Shown: piece by piece, positions 24,991 through 34,800 of the stretch
Layout of the letters: each line of letters starts with the position of its first letter
Numbering within the stretch: position 1 is the stretch's first letter
NCBI GenBank assembly: GCA_046348545.1
Contig: JAXMEB010000007.1
Coordinates: 1 to 64,000 of the forward strand
Direction: 5' to 3'
DNA from: JAXMEB01 sp046348545
Lineage (GTDB): Bacteria; Pseudomonadota; Gammaproteobacteria; Berkiellales; Berkiellaceae
Length of the DNA: 64,000 nt
Position numbers and translations under genes: made by a program
The notes under the pieces: generated by a model
What the model was told of the DNA's origin: nothing
Databases searched by the model: none
Seen by the model: only the letters and a program-made list of their open reading frames with translations

Positions 24991-26469
24991 TTATCTTGGT
25001 TTTTGCCGATCTTGTTTTTTTCTCGCCGCAGTGGCTTCGATATATACATTTATTTTATCCGAAACCTCTTTCCTGGCTTTCCAAGAATTCGGTTTTCCTT
25101 CCCCAAAGTTCTTGTCTACCCATGCTTCTTGCAGATCCAATCGCTTGCAGACCTCCGATTTTAATTCTTTTGGTAGTCTTGCAATAGTTTCAGGATTAAA
25201 ATGGCTTGCTGTAGAAAATGTAGCTTTATTATGGACTTTTTGATTATCAACCAATATTTTCAGAATTTTTTCTGAAAACTGCCCTATTTGGTCTACTTTT
25301 GCACCATCTGGCATAGCATTAAAATCAGTGATTAATTTTTGTATCGTCAAAGACTGATTAATGCTCTTCTCCGCTGAGAGGACAGAACTTGCTGGAGACT
25401 GACGCATTTTTGAAGAGGCATACGAAGTAAAATAGTTAAAGCTAGAGGCACCTAAACTTACAGTATACTGTGCTTTAAAGTGCTCAAAAACCTCCTTTAA
25501 TGAAGGGCGTTCTTGTGGATTCTCAGCTGTCATTCTTTGAATGAATGGATCATTTATTTTGAAATCTCGTTCAAACATTTTTCCCATTGAAAATACCTCT
25601 GTTGAAGTACTATATGTACACTGAGTATGTCCTTTTTTTGCCTTAGAGATCTCGGGAGCAATGTACTCATCAACACCAATAGGGCCAGCCTTAACTTCTA
25701 GCTTTCCTCTTGGAATATGTACTGATATATTGAAATCAATCGCAACTGTATTTTCACCGAACAACATAATATTATCGGGCTTTATGTCTCTATGTAGTAT
25801 CCTTCTTTCGTGCAAGCCCTGAACGGCAGATATCGTTTTCAACATAAGATAATATTTATCACTAGCAAGCATATGATCAACATCCTTGAGCTTATTTTCT
25901 AAGGTGCCATCAGGATAAAATGCTTGTAAAGTATATTTTTGGCGGGTGAATTTATCACCACTTTCTTCGTTATTAAAAAATTGGCCAAACAGTGTGCCAA
26001 CCTTCTTCATTATTTTTGTTTCATGTTCACCAATCATTTTCATTTTACGATCGCGATCACGTTCTTTTGAAGCCTCCAAAAAATCCTCGAAGAGACCTAG
26101 CTCCTCAGGTGTAAGTCTCTTTTTCAACAGATCGGCCGACACTTGTTCTGATTCAATTTTTAAAGCAAGAGCCTTTCCTTTCTCATTCACCACTTTAAAC
26201 ACAGTCCCAAAACTTCCTGAACCCAAGGCTGATTCGCTGACTTGCTCTTGGGTTAATGAATGAACATATACCTGTGTATTAGGGATCGCAAAAGGGACCA
26301 ATTGATCCTTTTTCTTTATAACAATAAAAGAGTGGTTTGTACTTAAGTCGCCCATCTCTACAATAAAAGGCGTTTTTCGATCTCTACCGATTTCCAACAA
26401 ATATCGGTTTACCGTAGACCACTCCTCAGATGTAATCTGAATTTCATCATATATTTTTGGTTCAGGCAT
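24991..26469 (-). CDS. Eukaryotic-like Ser/Thr protein kinase, effector-like
   Basis: 492 residues. Glycine loop LGSGSFGTVF (82-91), ATP lysine in ALKIE (Lys104), catalytic loop HRDIKPDN (226-233), and the metal-binding motif DFN in place of DFG (245-247), followed by APE (271-273) and a GMxFxxDF helical lobe with PQERPSL. A roughly 75-residue N-terminal extension and a 160-residue helical C-terminus have no recognised family. No transmembrane or PASTA segments occur, so it is not a standard bacterial STPK. In intracellular bacteria such kinases are often translocated effectors; that is inference. Confidence 0.82.
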   Translation of the reverse strand: MPEPKIYDEIQITSEEWSTVNRYLLEIGRDRKTPFIVEMGDLSTNHSFIVIKKKDQLVPFAIPNTQVYVHSLTQEQVSESALGSGSFGTVFKVVNEKGKALALKIESEQVSADLLKKRLTPEELGLFEDFLEASKERDRDRKMKMIGEHETKIMKKVGTLFGQFFNNEESGDKFTRQKYTLQAFYPDGTLENKLKDVDHMLASDKYYLMLKTISAVQGLHERRILHRDIKPDNIMLFGENTVAIDFNISVHIPRGKLEVKAGPIGVDEYIAPEISKAKKGHTQCTYSTSTEVFSMGKMFERDFKINDPFIQRMTAENPQERPSLKEVFEHFKAQYTVSLGASSFNYFTSYASSKMRQSPASSVLSAEKSINQSLTIQKLITDFNAMPDGAKVDQIGQFSEKILKILVDNQKVHNKATFSTASHFNPETIARLPKELKSEVCKRLDLQEAWVDKNFGEGKPNSWKARKEVSDKINVYIEATAARKKQDRQKPR

Positions 26470-26627
26470 AACTTATTATCTATTCTGTTTTTCATGCGAC
26501 CTTCTCTAATCAAAAAAGTTCCCTTTAAAGGAATATCAATTTTTGTTGCAAATCTTGCATGTTCACTTGTCAATTTAAACAGTATTAGGTAATTAAAAAT
26601 ATTGGAAAATCAGCCATAGGAATTGGT

Positions 26628-27281
26628 TTAAGCTATACAATCCGGATTATCGTTTCTAGCCGAATTCACCATCATAGACACCATTTTTGCTTTTATTAAT
26701 TTTGATGGTTTGGGCTCGAATACATTCGACAACTTGATCATATCATTGCTATTATTCAGCCATTGATTAATTTCATCTTTCTCAAGCATAACTGGCATTC
26801 GTTGATGATATTTCGATACCATAGAATTCGCTTCTGTAGTCAAAATACAGAAACCGGCTTGATTTGATTCCCCTTCCTCATTACGTTCCCATATTCCAGC
26901 AAAAATCATTGGGTGATTTTCTTTTGGTGTGATGTAGAATGGCTGCTTTATTGATTTTCCATCTTTATCAAGTTTGAGCCATTCAAAAAATCCACTTGTA
27001 ATTACAAGACAGCGACGCTTCTTGAACGCATCTCGAAACATTGGTTTTGATTCGATTCCTTCACATCTTGCATTAATTTGCTCTTTGATATCCTTGCCTT
27101 TAGCCCAAAATGGTAATAAGCCCCAATGCATCATCAAGGGTAATTTATCCTCTGAACATATAACCAGGCTATCTTGAGTGGGAGCAATGTTATAGCGAGG
27201 CTCAAATTCGAAAGGGATTTGAATATTTAGATATTTTTCAATCTCCTGTTTTGAGTATGCTAGCGCGAATCTTCCACACAT
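26628..27281 (-). CDS. SOS response-associated peptidase (SRAP, YedK/HMCES family)
   Basis: 217 residues. The essential Cys2 is present in MCGRFAL, and the family boxes PRYNIAPTQ, MHWGLLPFWAK, INARCEGIESKPMFRDAFKKRRCLV and GFFEW occur in order. SRAP proteins crosslink to abasic sites in single-stranded DNA to protect them. This fits DNA entering as a single strand during conjugation and the neighbouring umuDC-lexA genes. Length is normal for the family. Confidence 0.93.
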   Translation of the reverse strand: MCGRFALAYSKQEIEKYLNIQIPFEFEPRYNIAPTQDSLVICSEDKLPLMMHWGLLPFWAKGKDIKEQINARCEGIESKPMFRDAFKKRRCLVITSGFFEWLKLDKDGKSIKQPFYITPKENHPMIFAGIWERNEEGESNQAGFCILTTEANSMVSKYHQRMPVMLEKDEINQWLNNSNDMIKLSNVFEPKPSKLIKAKMVSMMVNSARNDNPDCIA

Positions 27282-27638
27282 TTACTTGGGCCATTGACTG
27301 ATTATTATATAATTGTAGCCTAATAATGGTTAAGCTTTTCGCTTAGAGCAGCAAGGCATTCATTTTCTAGGAATACCTAGATAATTACGCAACACAGCAA
27401 CATCAGCACCAAAAATCTTTTGGAGATTATTTAGGTAATTTCTCAAATACCAATTGAAATTACTTCTTCTTTAGCCCAACCTAAAACCGATGTTTCATTT
27501 AATTTAATTCTTTTAATTTTATTTTTCTTGTCTCGGATCAAGATTCTATATTGCTGTGTAGAGAATCAAATATGCTCTATAGATACATTTGTTAGAAAAC
27601 ATCTCACCCCTGAAGTAATCCAATGAAAATACACTATT
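27282..27638. other. Gene-free stretch between SRAP and umuC genes
   Basis: About 357 AT-rich bases without a plausible frame. A few short AT palindromes are present, but no repeat shared with the rest of the window was noticed. Confidence 0.4.
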
Positions 27639-28925
27639 CTAGCGAGCCTTCACAATTCCTAACTCATCAATACATGATGTATACCGAGCAGATAGATTTT
27701 CTCTAGCCATTGCCCAATTGCTGCTAACACCCTCGCCGAGTATCCATACGGTACCACGCCCCATTGAGTCATTTATTGCATCAAGAACCTCCATCAGTCG
27801 CTGACTCTTGCTGTCGACAACTGGATCATCAAATAGCGATGGCTGATATGCGCTCGATTTTGTAAAGTCAGACAAATAAACGCCGCATTTCTTAAAAGCG
27901 AACCCTGGGCGGTATATTTTTGAGAGGGCTTCCCAAGCAATTTTAATCAATATCCGTGTATCTGAAGTCGGCTTTCCTAACGAGACTGAATATCCGTTTT
28001 GGTACTGTGGAAGGCTCATGTTAAATCTATTTGTTTCTACAAACACATGGACTAAATTCGCCAATGATCCCTGATCGCGCAATTTTTCTGCCGCTCTACT
28101 TACATAAGTCGCCATAGCCTCTTTCAGCTCTTCCAAAGAAGATATATATCTGCCAAAAGACCTCGAACATATGATTTGTTTTTTATCAGCAGGAAATTCT
28201 TCTAAATCAATACAAGATTCACCATTTAGCTCTGCAATCGTTCGCTCCATTACGACGCTAAATTGTTCGCGAAGGCGCTTTTGAGGCCCTATCCGCAAAT
28301 CATGAACTGTATGAATGCCAAGCTTATTTAAACGCTCACTATACTTTCTGCCTACCCCCCAAACTTCATTGACTGGAATCTTCTGAAGCAGCGATCTCAG
28401 CTTAGATTCATTCAAATAAGTTAAGTCACAGACCCCATGATATGATTCATTCTTTTTGGCAATATAGTTCGCTAATTTTGACAAGGTTTTAGTGCTACCA
28501 ATTCCTACGCAGGTTGGTAGCCCTAAGAACTCTCTGATACGATTTCTGATAACCTGTCCATATTCATTTAAATTATGATTTGAAAATTCTGTTAAGTCTA
28601 AAAAACACTCATCAATCGAATAAATTTCAGAATTTGGACTAAACTCTGACAAAAGCCGCATCATTCGGCTAGACATATCCGCATATAGCGTGTAATTTGA
28701 TGAAAATGCTGTAATATGATGTTTCTTGGCAAGTTCCTTTATTTTAAACCACGGCTGCCCCATCTTAATGCCTAAATCCTTAACCTCTTGTGATCTAGCG
28801 ACAACACAACCATCGTTATTTGATAAAACAACTACCGGCTTACCTTCAAGTCTTGGTTGAAAAACCCTCTCACAAGAAACATAGAAATTATTGGCATCAA
28901 TCAGTGCAAAGATCTTACCTTTCAT
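27639..28925 (-). CDS. umuC: UmuC, DNA polymerase V catalytic subunit
   Basis: 428 residues from the ATG at 28925 (MKGKIFALIDANNFYVSCERVF), two bases after the umuD stop. Y-family motifs are complete: LIDANNFYVSCE, VVVLSNNDGCVVARSQE, YSIDECFLDL with the catalytic Asp-Glu, and GIGSTKTLSKLAN. UmuC performs translesion synthesis with two UmuD' subunits. Plasmid-borne umuDC (as in mucAB and rumAB) raise mutation and damage tolerance of the host. It is the last gene of a lexA-umuD-umuC operon. Confidence 0.95.
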   Translation of the reverse strand: MKGKIFALIDANNFYVSCERVFQPRLEGKPVVVLSNNDGCVVARSQEVKDLGIKMGQPWFKIKELAKKHHITAFSSNYTLYADMSSRMMRLLSEFSPNSEIYSIDECFLDLTEFSNHNLNEYGQVIRNRIREFLGLPTCVGIGSTKTLSKLANYIAKKNESYHGVCDLTYLNESKLRSLLQKIPVNEVWGVGRKYSERLNKLGIHTVHDLRIGPQKRLREQFSVVMERTIAELNGESCIDLEEFPADKKQIICSRSFGRYISSLEELKEAMATYVSRAAEKLRDQGSLANLVHVFVETNRFNMSLPQYQNGYSVSLGKPTSDTRILIKIAWEALSKIYRPGFAFKKCGVYLSDFTKSSAYQPSLFDDPVVDSKSQRLMEVLDAINDSMGRGTVWILGEGVSSNWAMARENLSARYTSCIDELGIVKAR

Positions 28926-28927
28926 TA

Positions 28928-29356
28928 TCAACACTTATGAATGCAAAACTTGACGACACCCCAGATCTCAAAAGACTGCTCTGGCTTAATATCTATATCT
29001 TTATAGTTCTCATTCGCAGCGCGCAAACACGGTTTTCCCTCTTTGATGATAAGTTGCTTTACCGTAAACTCACCGTCAATCACCGCTATAACAATCGATT
29101 GGTCAATTTTTGGCAAGGATCGGTCAACAACCAAAATATCTCCATCAAAAATGCCAACCCCTTCCATGGAATCGCCTTCTACCCTCATGTAAAAGGTTGC
29201 TTCTTTATGTGACACAAGATAATCGTTCAAATTAATGCTGGATTCAATATAGTCATCAGCGGGCGACGGGAAACCTGCTGGCACAGGTCTAGCCAGTAAA
29301 GGCTTATCCCCGTTTGGTAACACAGCATTAATATCATCAAGGCAAGTTAAACGCAT
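28928..29356 (-). CDS. umuD: UmuD, self-cleaving polymerase V subunit
   Basis: 142 residues. The cleavage site Ala27-Gly28 (PVPAGFPSPADDY), catalytic Ser63 (VEGDSMEGVGIFDGD) and Lys100 (GEFTVKQL) are all visible, so RecA-induced self-cleavage to UmuD' is expected. The gene lies between lexA-like and umuC genes with gaps of 8 and 2 bases. Confidence 0.95.
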   Translation of the reverse strand: MRLTCLDDINAVLPNGDKPLLARPVPAGFPSPADDYIESSINLNDYLVSHKEATFYMRVEGDSMEGVGIFDGDILVVDRSLPKIDQSIVIAVIDGEFTVKQLIIKEGKPCLRAANENYKDIDIKPEQSFEIWGVVKFCIHKC

Positions 29357-29364
29357 ACAAAGCT

Positions 29365-29949
29365 CTAATATTTTCTCACAATTCCAATCAGCACCCCATA
29401 AATCTTGAGCTTTGATCGGGGCTTAATCAATGAATAAGCTTTATTTCTGGGCCTAAGTACGTAGTTGTCGCCATCTAAAGCGAGTTCTTTCAGTGTAAGC
29501 TCATTATCAACAAAGGCTGCCACAATCTCACCTGGCTTTGCGATATTTCTTCTCTCAATGGCCGCCAAATCACCATCAAAGATCCCAGCATCAATCATTG
29601 AATCCCCCTTAACTCGCAAAAACTCAGTTAATGAGGGCTTACTGACGACATATTCATCAACTTGAAATACATCAGTGGGAAGATCGGGCACATCGACCGG
29701 CAGCCCCGCTGGTATACTTGCGGGTATTAACAATCTCTCAAAAAATCTGGGACCTGGTATCCAAACATTGTCTGGCGTGCGATCCAAGAAACGCTCCTGT
29801 CTAAGGCGCCTCAAAATATTTCCTACCCCTGTGGCGGAATTAATATTAAGAACAGAACAGAGCCGCTTATAAGATGGGAAGCTCTTCCATTCGGCGTAAT
29901 AATCGCGCAGACGATTTAAATGCTTTATATAGTATGATGTCTCACTCAT
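29365..29949 (-). CDS. LexA-like self-cleaving repressor heading the umuDC operon
   Basis: 194 residues. An N-terminal winged-helix-like segment (YYAEWKSFPSYKRLCSVLNINSATGVGNILRRL) is followed by an S24 domain with cleavage site Ala81-Gly82 (IPAGLPVD), Ser117 (VKGDSMID) and Lys154 (LTLKEL). All residues for RecA-stimulated cleavage are present. It most likely represses its own operon until DNA damage or single-strand entry. The sequence TTGACATTTGTACAC lies 16 to 30 bases ahead of its start and may be part of the promoter or operator. Confidence 0.85.
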   Translation of the reverse strand: MSETSYYIKHLNRLRDYYAEWKSFPSYKRLCSVLNINSATGVGNILRRLRQERFLDRTPDNVWIPGPRFFERLLIPASIPAGLPVDVPDLPTDVFQVDEYVVSKPSLTEFLRVKGDSMIDAGIFDGDLAAIERRNIAKPGEIVAAFVDNELTLKELALDGDNYVLRPRNKAYSLIKPRSKLKIYGVLIGIVRKY

Positions 29950-30186
29950 TTTTGATAGTGTACAAATGTCAACTTAATTTGATCCTAGTGGATGATCATG
30001 CATTCGTCAATTAGAACTAAGCGCGTAGGAGAGTCTTTTGAGAATTGGCGCAACGCATCATTTTCAATGCGAAATGTTTTGATTTAAGTAGCCCCGCATA
30101 CAAAATGAGTATGAAATGCTTCTATATATAAGATCATATGAGGTTATTTCACATTCTGAATTGAAATTTAAGTCTATTCAAAAGAT

Positions 30187-30520
30187 CTAATTGCAGGGAA
30201 ACGCATTTTGAAATGCCCTAAAAATACTTAATCTCTTGTTATCTATTAAATGTTCAGGGCTAGCCTTCAACCAGGAGATTACAATTTCAAGCTGCATTTC
30301 AGAAGTAATGCCTTCTGCGGGTAAACAAAAAAGTTTTTCGGTACCTGTATGCTCTTTTGCTATATCAATAGTACCCCAAGCAAGTTGCGCGCCATCAACA
30401 ATGCCTGATATATAAGCAATACAATAGAGTTTATTTATTGCATCCTCATCATTGGAAATTTCTTCATCACATGCAGCTAGTAAATCTTCTCCGTTTTCTA
30501 TAGAGTAACATTTAAAGGAG
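30187..30520 (-). pseudogene. Rap1a/Tai-like immunity gene, 5' end lost at an IS end
   Basis: The readable part has the Rap1a/Tai pattern: ENGEDLLAACDEE, then LYCIAYISGIVDGAQLAW, a KLFCLPAEGITSEMQLEIVISWL block and a FRAFQNAFPCN end, with paired cysteines. The normal protein has a signal peptide. Here the apparent N-terminus (MSVISGEGH) is read from the solo IS end at 30521, so the export signal is gone. Tai proteins protect the periplasm from T6SS amidases. It is probably inactive. Confidence 0.65.
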
Positions 30521-30577
30521 TGACCTTCCCCCGAAATAACGGACACCTTACTAAGCGACTATTTTCCCTTCAAACTG
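30521..30577 (-). repeat. Solo end of the 1,253-bp IS3-type element
   Basis: TGACCTTCCCCCGAAATAAC, then GGACACC and ACTAAGCGACTATTTT, matches the right end of the three intact IS copies in inverse orientation with a few differences, including the last orfB codons. The match ends at CTTCAAACTG, where relaxase-derived sequence begins that has the same CAAACTG. A recombination or one-ended event at this microhomology is likely. Confidence 0.8.
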
Positions 30578-31434
30578 TTTCGGCAGATTAAATTCCATTT
30601 TGGGTGCTTTGATATCAATAAATTTTTGTGTCGCCAGATCAGCCCTCAGCACATGCCCGAGCTAAATTCTGTCTCGACTGATCTTCAGATCAACCAAACA
30701 GCCCTTTAAGGCACTGACACCTGGATCGTGGGCCACCAATACACTCCCTTTTTCTGTTTTGATAATGGAATGTTGGCCAGTTCGCGGTGAACTGAAATCC
30801 CCCTTCACCACCCCAATCACCCGCTCATTTTTAAAAGCGTAGCGAATTGCTTTATCACCCAGATACGCCTTGAGATAACTAAAGTCCTGCTTTAAAACAG
30901 CTTGGACACGTTGCGCCTCTTCTTTTTCACGAATGACCTTGGCTGCTTGCTCTAAAGTAGGCTTCAGACCATGCAAGGCGGCATGGTCAACGGCAAGATT
31001 CATCTCACGCTTATTCTCAAACGAGTGCTTTAGAGATTGCATACTGCGTATGCTTGAGGCATCAACGACGCACTTCATCTTATGGCGGTGGCGAGTCATG
31101 GCCACATTGGTTTCGTTTGATTTGCAGTGGTGAGTCATCAGCACATAACAGCTATCAACGGTCATCCCCTCCGCCTTATGAATGGTTGTAGCATAGGCAT
31201 AATCGAATTTGTTATACGCTTTCAGATTAATAGCGACATTTCGCTTTTCATTCAGCTTGACCGAAATTTTGTCTTTATGAAGGCTGATAATTTCCCCACG
31301 CGTCCCATTTTTGATGCCGAGGGTTTTATCATTTTCTCCAAACACAATCTTCTCCCCAACTGAAAAATGTCGCTCACCTGAATCGACCCTGTAAGCCTTA
31401 CCAACCTCGAGCTTGCCCTCATGAATCAATTGCT
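30571..31434 (-). pseudogene. Decayed C-terminal fragment of a second relaxase-helicase
   Basis: It parallels the helicase C-terminal part of the relaxase at 40369-43155 with many identical blocks (YATTIHKAEGMTVD, NETxVAMTRHRxxxKCVVDASSIRSMQSLK, AALHGLKPTLEQAAKVIREKE). Relative to the intact copy, a TAG replaces a Glu codon after KISRDRI at about 30662, and readable sequence ELGHVLRADLATQKFIDIK resumes past it. The 5' part is missing. It derives from a related plasmid or an old duplication. Confidence 0.88.
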
Positions 31435-31534
31435 ACCGTCTTCTCTCTATATTTTAGCAATATTCAAATAGCAATAATGAGGGTCTAGATCCCAATATGA
31501 TGGATTTGAACTTAGAAAGTAAACAGAATTTGTT

Positions 31535-31807
31535 TCAATCTTTCTTAATGCGCCCTTTCCCATCTGCTGTAACAACCACTTTCATTGATTCTCCTGTATA
31601 GAAGTCTTCTTCTTTTGCAAACCGGTTTAATGAAATTAAATCTTTCTCATCGATGCTCCAACAAAACCCATCGAAATTCACAGCATAAACACAGACATTA
31701 TTTTCCTCAGCCATCCCTCGAACAACCCCCTCTTTACCATTTACTTCAGACAATTCTGGATCACTTGATACCAATTTAACAATTTCATTAAAATCAAATT
31801 TACTCAT
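31535..31807 (-). CDS. Small cytosolic protein resembling Imm31 immunity protein
   Basis: About 90 residues from the ATG at 31807, preceded by GAGGTG. Starting at 31849 would run into the toxin gene. The order FNEIVKLVSSDPELSEVNGKEGVVRGMAEEN, YAVNFDGFCWSIDEKDL, KEEDFYTGESMKVVV and a short basic end fits the Imm31 pattern as I remember it (FYEIVxV, GKEGVVxG, DFYxGESIRV). It follows the toxin gene by 10 bases. Both facts suggest a cytoplasmic immunity protein for the large ankyrin toxin. The family name is from memory and should be tested. Confidence 0.6.
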   Translation of the reverse strand: MSKFDFNEIVKLVSSDPELSEVNGKEGVVRGMAEENNVCVYAVNFDGFCWSIDEKDLISLNRFAKEEDFYTGESMKVVVTADGKGRIKKD

Positions 31808-31817
31808 AAATTCACCT

Positions 31818-34800
31818 CTAGTGTGTGATTTTCCCTTTAAGGGATACATTTAAGTGGTCTCTACCTTTTCGAATAGACTTATAATATTCTAATCCCTGCT
31901 TCGATAACTTAACATCCCATTCAAGTGGTTCACCTCGCGTTCTTGATGGTCCTTTAACCCATTCATTATCCATATAGTCTCTATATCCAATTCCATTAAC
32001 TTTGATTAATGGCGTTTGAGGGCGATAATTTTTCGGAGGAACAAAGACAATCTCTCCTTCTGTTGGCAATCTAGCCTTTTTCAACCTTTCCTCAAGTAAA
32101 CGCTGATCTTCTTCACTTCTATTCTGGCTACGTAGATAGAATAAGAAAGAAGGCGCTACAATTGGGAATATCGTATGATTCCAATTAAAACCAGGCTGCT
32201 CAACAGGCGTCTCCAACCGTTGCCCTAAAGCTTGCTCAATTGGCATCCCCTCGTACAGGCCATCGACATCATTATGAATTGGGAAACTAGATTCGTTGGG
32301 ATCATGTTGATGTAATGGAAAGCCTGAATCACTAGGTTGGTCGGGTGCTATTTGTGATTGTCTGGTCACAATAATGCCCGTCGCAGTTGCTGCCGCTATT
32401 CCAGCATAGACCGCTAGAGGATGTGCCTCAGCAGCAGGCATAAAATAATTGAGCACAGAGGTTGCCGTTGTGGCTCGCTGTGAGTTCAATATTTCTTGAC
32501 CTCGAAATACTGTATTTTGAGAAGGCTGATACCTTGCTTCTCTAACCATCTGCGCAACGGGTGATGTTAGTGAGACTGAAAGCATTGTTGAAGAGGATTG
32601 CTCAGAGGGCGTAACCACATTAGTGATAATAGCGTTAGCGCTGTTGCTCGGAGCAGGAAAAGATACGCCATCATTTTCTAAAATATCGATTAAACGCGGA
32701 TAAGGCATCATTGAAGCAAAATGGTTATGCTCAGCACTAGGGGTATTAATATTTAAACCGTTTCGCAGAATAACGGGACGCTGCGAGGGTGTCTGTTGTT
32801 TAATGTTTAATATATTCTCAGCTTGTTTATTAAATCGATATACATTGAAATGCTCATACCCTCGCGCTCCAATTGATACACCATCTGAGCTGACATTTCC
32901 GCCACCGCCGTTTTTGAGGATTTCCTTAGCAACGTATTTAACCACATCCAAAGCTTTGTTATACCATTTCTTTTTTCGAGGTTTTGATACCTGCACTGGC
33001 GGTGGTGGCGGCGGAGGCGCCCATTGTCCCATCACATTGATTGATTCTGACTTTGTATTTTCCTGCAGAGCCTGATAGATGAGTCTTTTCGTCTCGGCAT
33101 CGCCCCCCATATTCAGTGATTCGGTTAACAAAGCGTTTAATGGTTTCCCGCCTACGCCTAAAGGCACTTTAGAGTCCCGATTCAATCTCCCCATCCCTCT
33201 GTCTAAAATGTAAAGAATGCGATTCACAATCAACTCAGGGTTATCTGAGGTTCCCTCAACTCTCTGCGTATTCAAAAAGTAATTTCTGGCATCTTGTAAG
33301 ATTTGCTCTGAAATGAATTCATCGATACGGCTTTTTTGCTCAGCTATGGTGCTTGGATCAACACCTTTGCTTCGAAATTCCGAAAACATCTCGTTCCTAT
33401 CTTTGTTAATGGAATGGAAATTTGAGAAACTCAAGAATAAATGTTTATATTCAGCCAGCCATACTGAAGCAGAACGCGCTAGATACCAGCCCAGATGATT
33501 TTCTATGGCCTGTTCATTTTCTTGTAAGAAAGCGCCTATTGCAATCTCGGGCTGGCCAATGGTGACAATAATCTGATGAATGCTTTCTATGTTATGGGTG
33601 CTTTCCCAGCGAGCACGCTCTAAACTTTCTCTGGCACATTCGAACTGTGAAAGGTATTTCTCTCTGGTTTCAACGGGTGTTAAATTTAAATATTTCTCTC
33701 TAGCAAGATCTGCTTTTGAAGCTAGTTGATCGACGTTTTCTGAAAGGGCGATATAATTACTTTTTGCTTCATTAAGTTTCTCCAAAAAAGCTGTTCCCAT
33801 TGACACGCGCATAGCACGATAATCACTTTTAACTTCTTTTACCTTATTGTTAAACTGGGCAGTAGAGTGCACAAGTTTATTATGTCTTGTCTTATCAACA
33901 GACCTCTTGAAGGTATCATACATCCTGCTAATTGCATGGTCTCTCTCAATAACCCCTAGATTGACAAAGACATCAATAGCAGCATTCGCGAATTCATCAG
34001 ATGTTTTATTCTGGACCGCGTTAGACAGCTTATGCTCATCCCATACGATATCTTTATTGCCATTCAGCTGGTCAATCGCATAGATCATGTTTTCATTTAT
34101 ATCGTGATTTTGCTGTGCTGCTTGGTATAAAGCTTCTGATTTTTGTAATTGTATTTTGGCCTGTGCTAGTTCCTTTTCATATTGAACAAAACAATCATAT
34201 GCCTGTATTAAATCATATTGCTCTGTCGTCCATATTTCAGCCGCTCGTTCAGTTCCGTTGTGAAACATACTGTTAGAAATATCCAAATCCTTTTCTTCTA
34301 TCGAAGTGAGCACTTCTATCATTTTTATTTCTGCAGAAATAGATAAATCCACTGATTTTTGATGTTCGATTGTAGCTTCTTCAAGCGCTACCGACGCCGA
34401 TTCAACATCTTCATTGTTGGCATCATGTCCTTCTTTAAATTCTTTATCTAGGCGTTTTTCCTCAAGCTTCATCCGCGTAACAAACTCGTTCTCATGTGCA
34501 TCTTTCATTAAGTGCAACTGTGCTGCCTTAGGCGTGGATTCCCAAACAACATTAAGCTCTTCGCGACATTGATTGGCTTCGAGTTGAAGTGCCTGATATC
34601 GCATTTTTGATTGTTCGTGGTTTCTTTGGAGCTCAGATAGATTTGTTGATGCTGGCGAAGTTTCTGCAAGCATATTTTCCGAGTACTTTAACTCTCTTTC
34701 AGCATCTAATACACGATGTTGAAGCATCGCCAGCTTCGCTTGAAGTAGGTAAAATGTAGCGTATTTTTGGTAATTACTGTCAGGTACGATGGTCTTGTAC

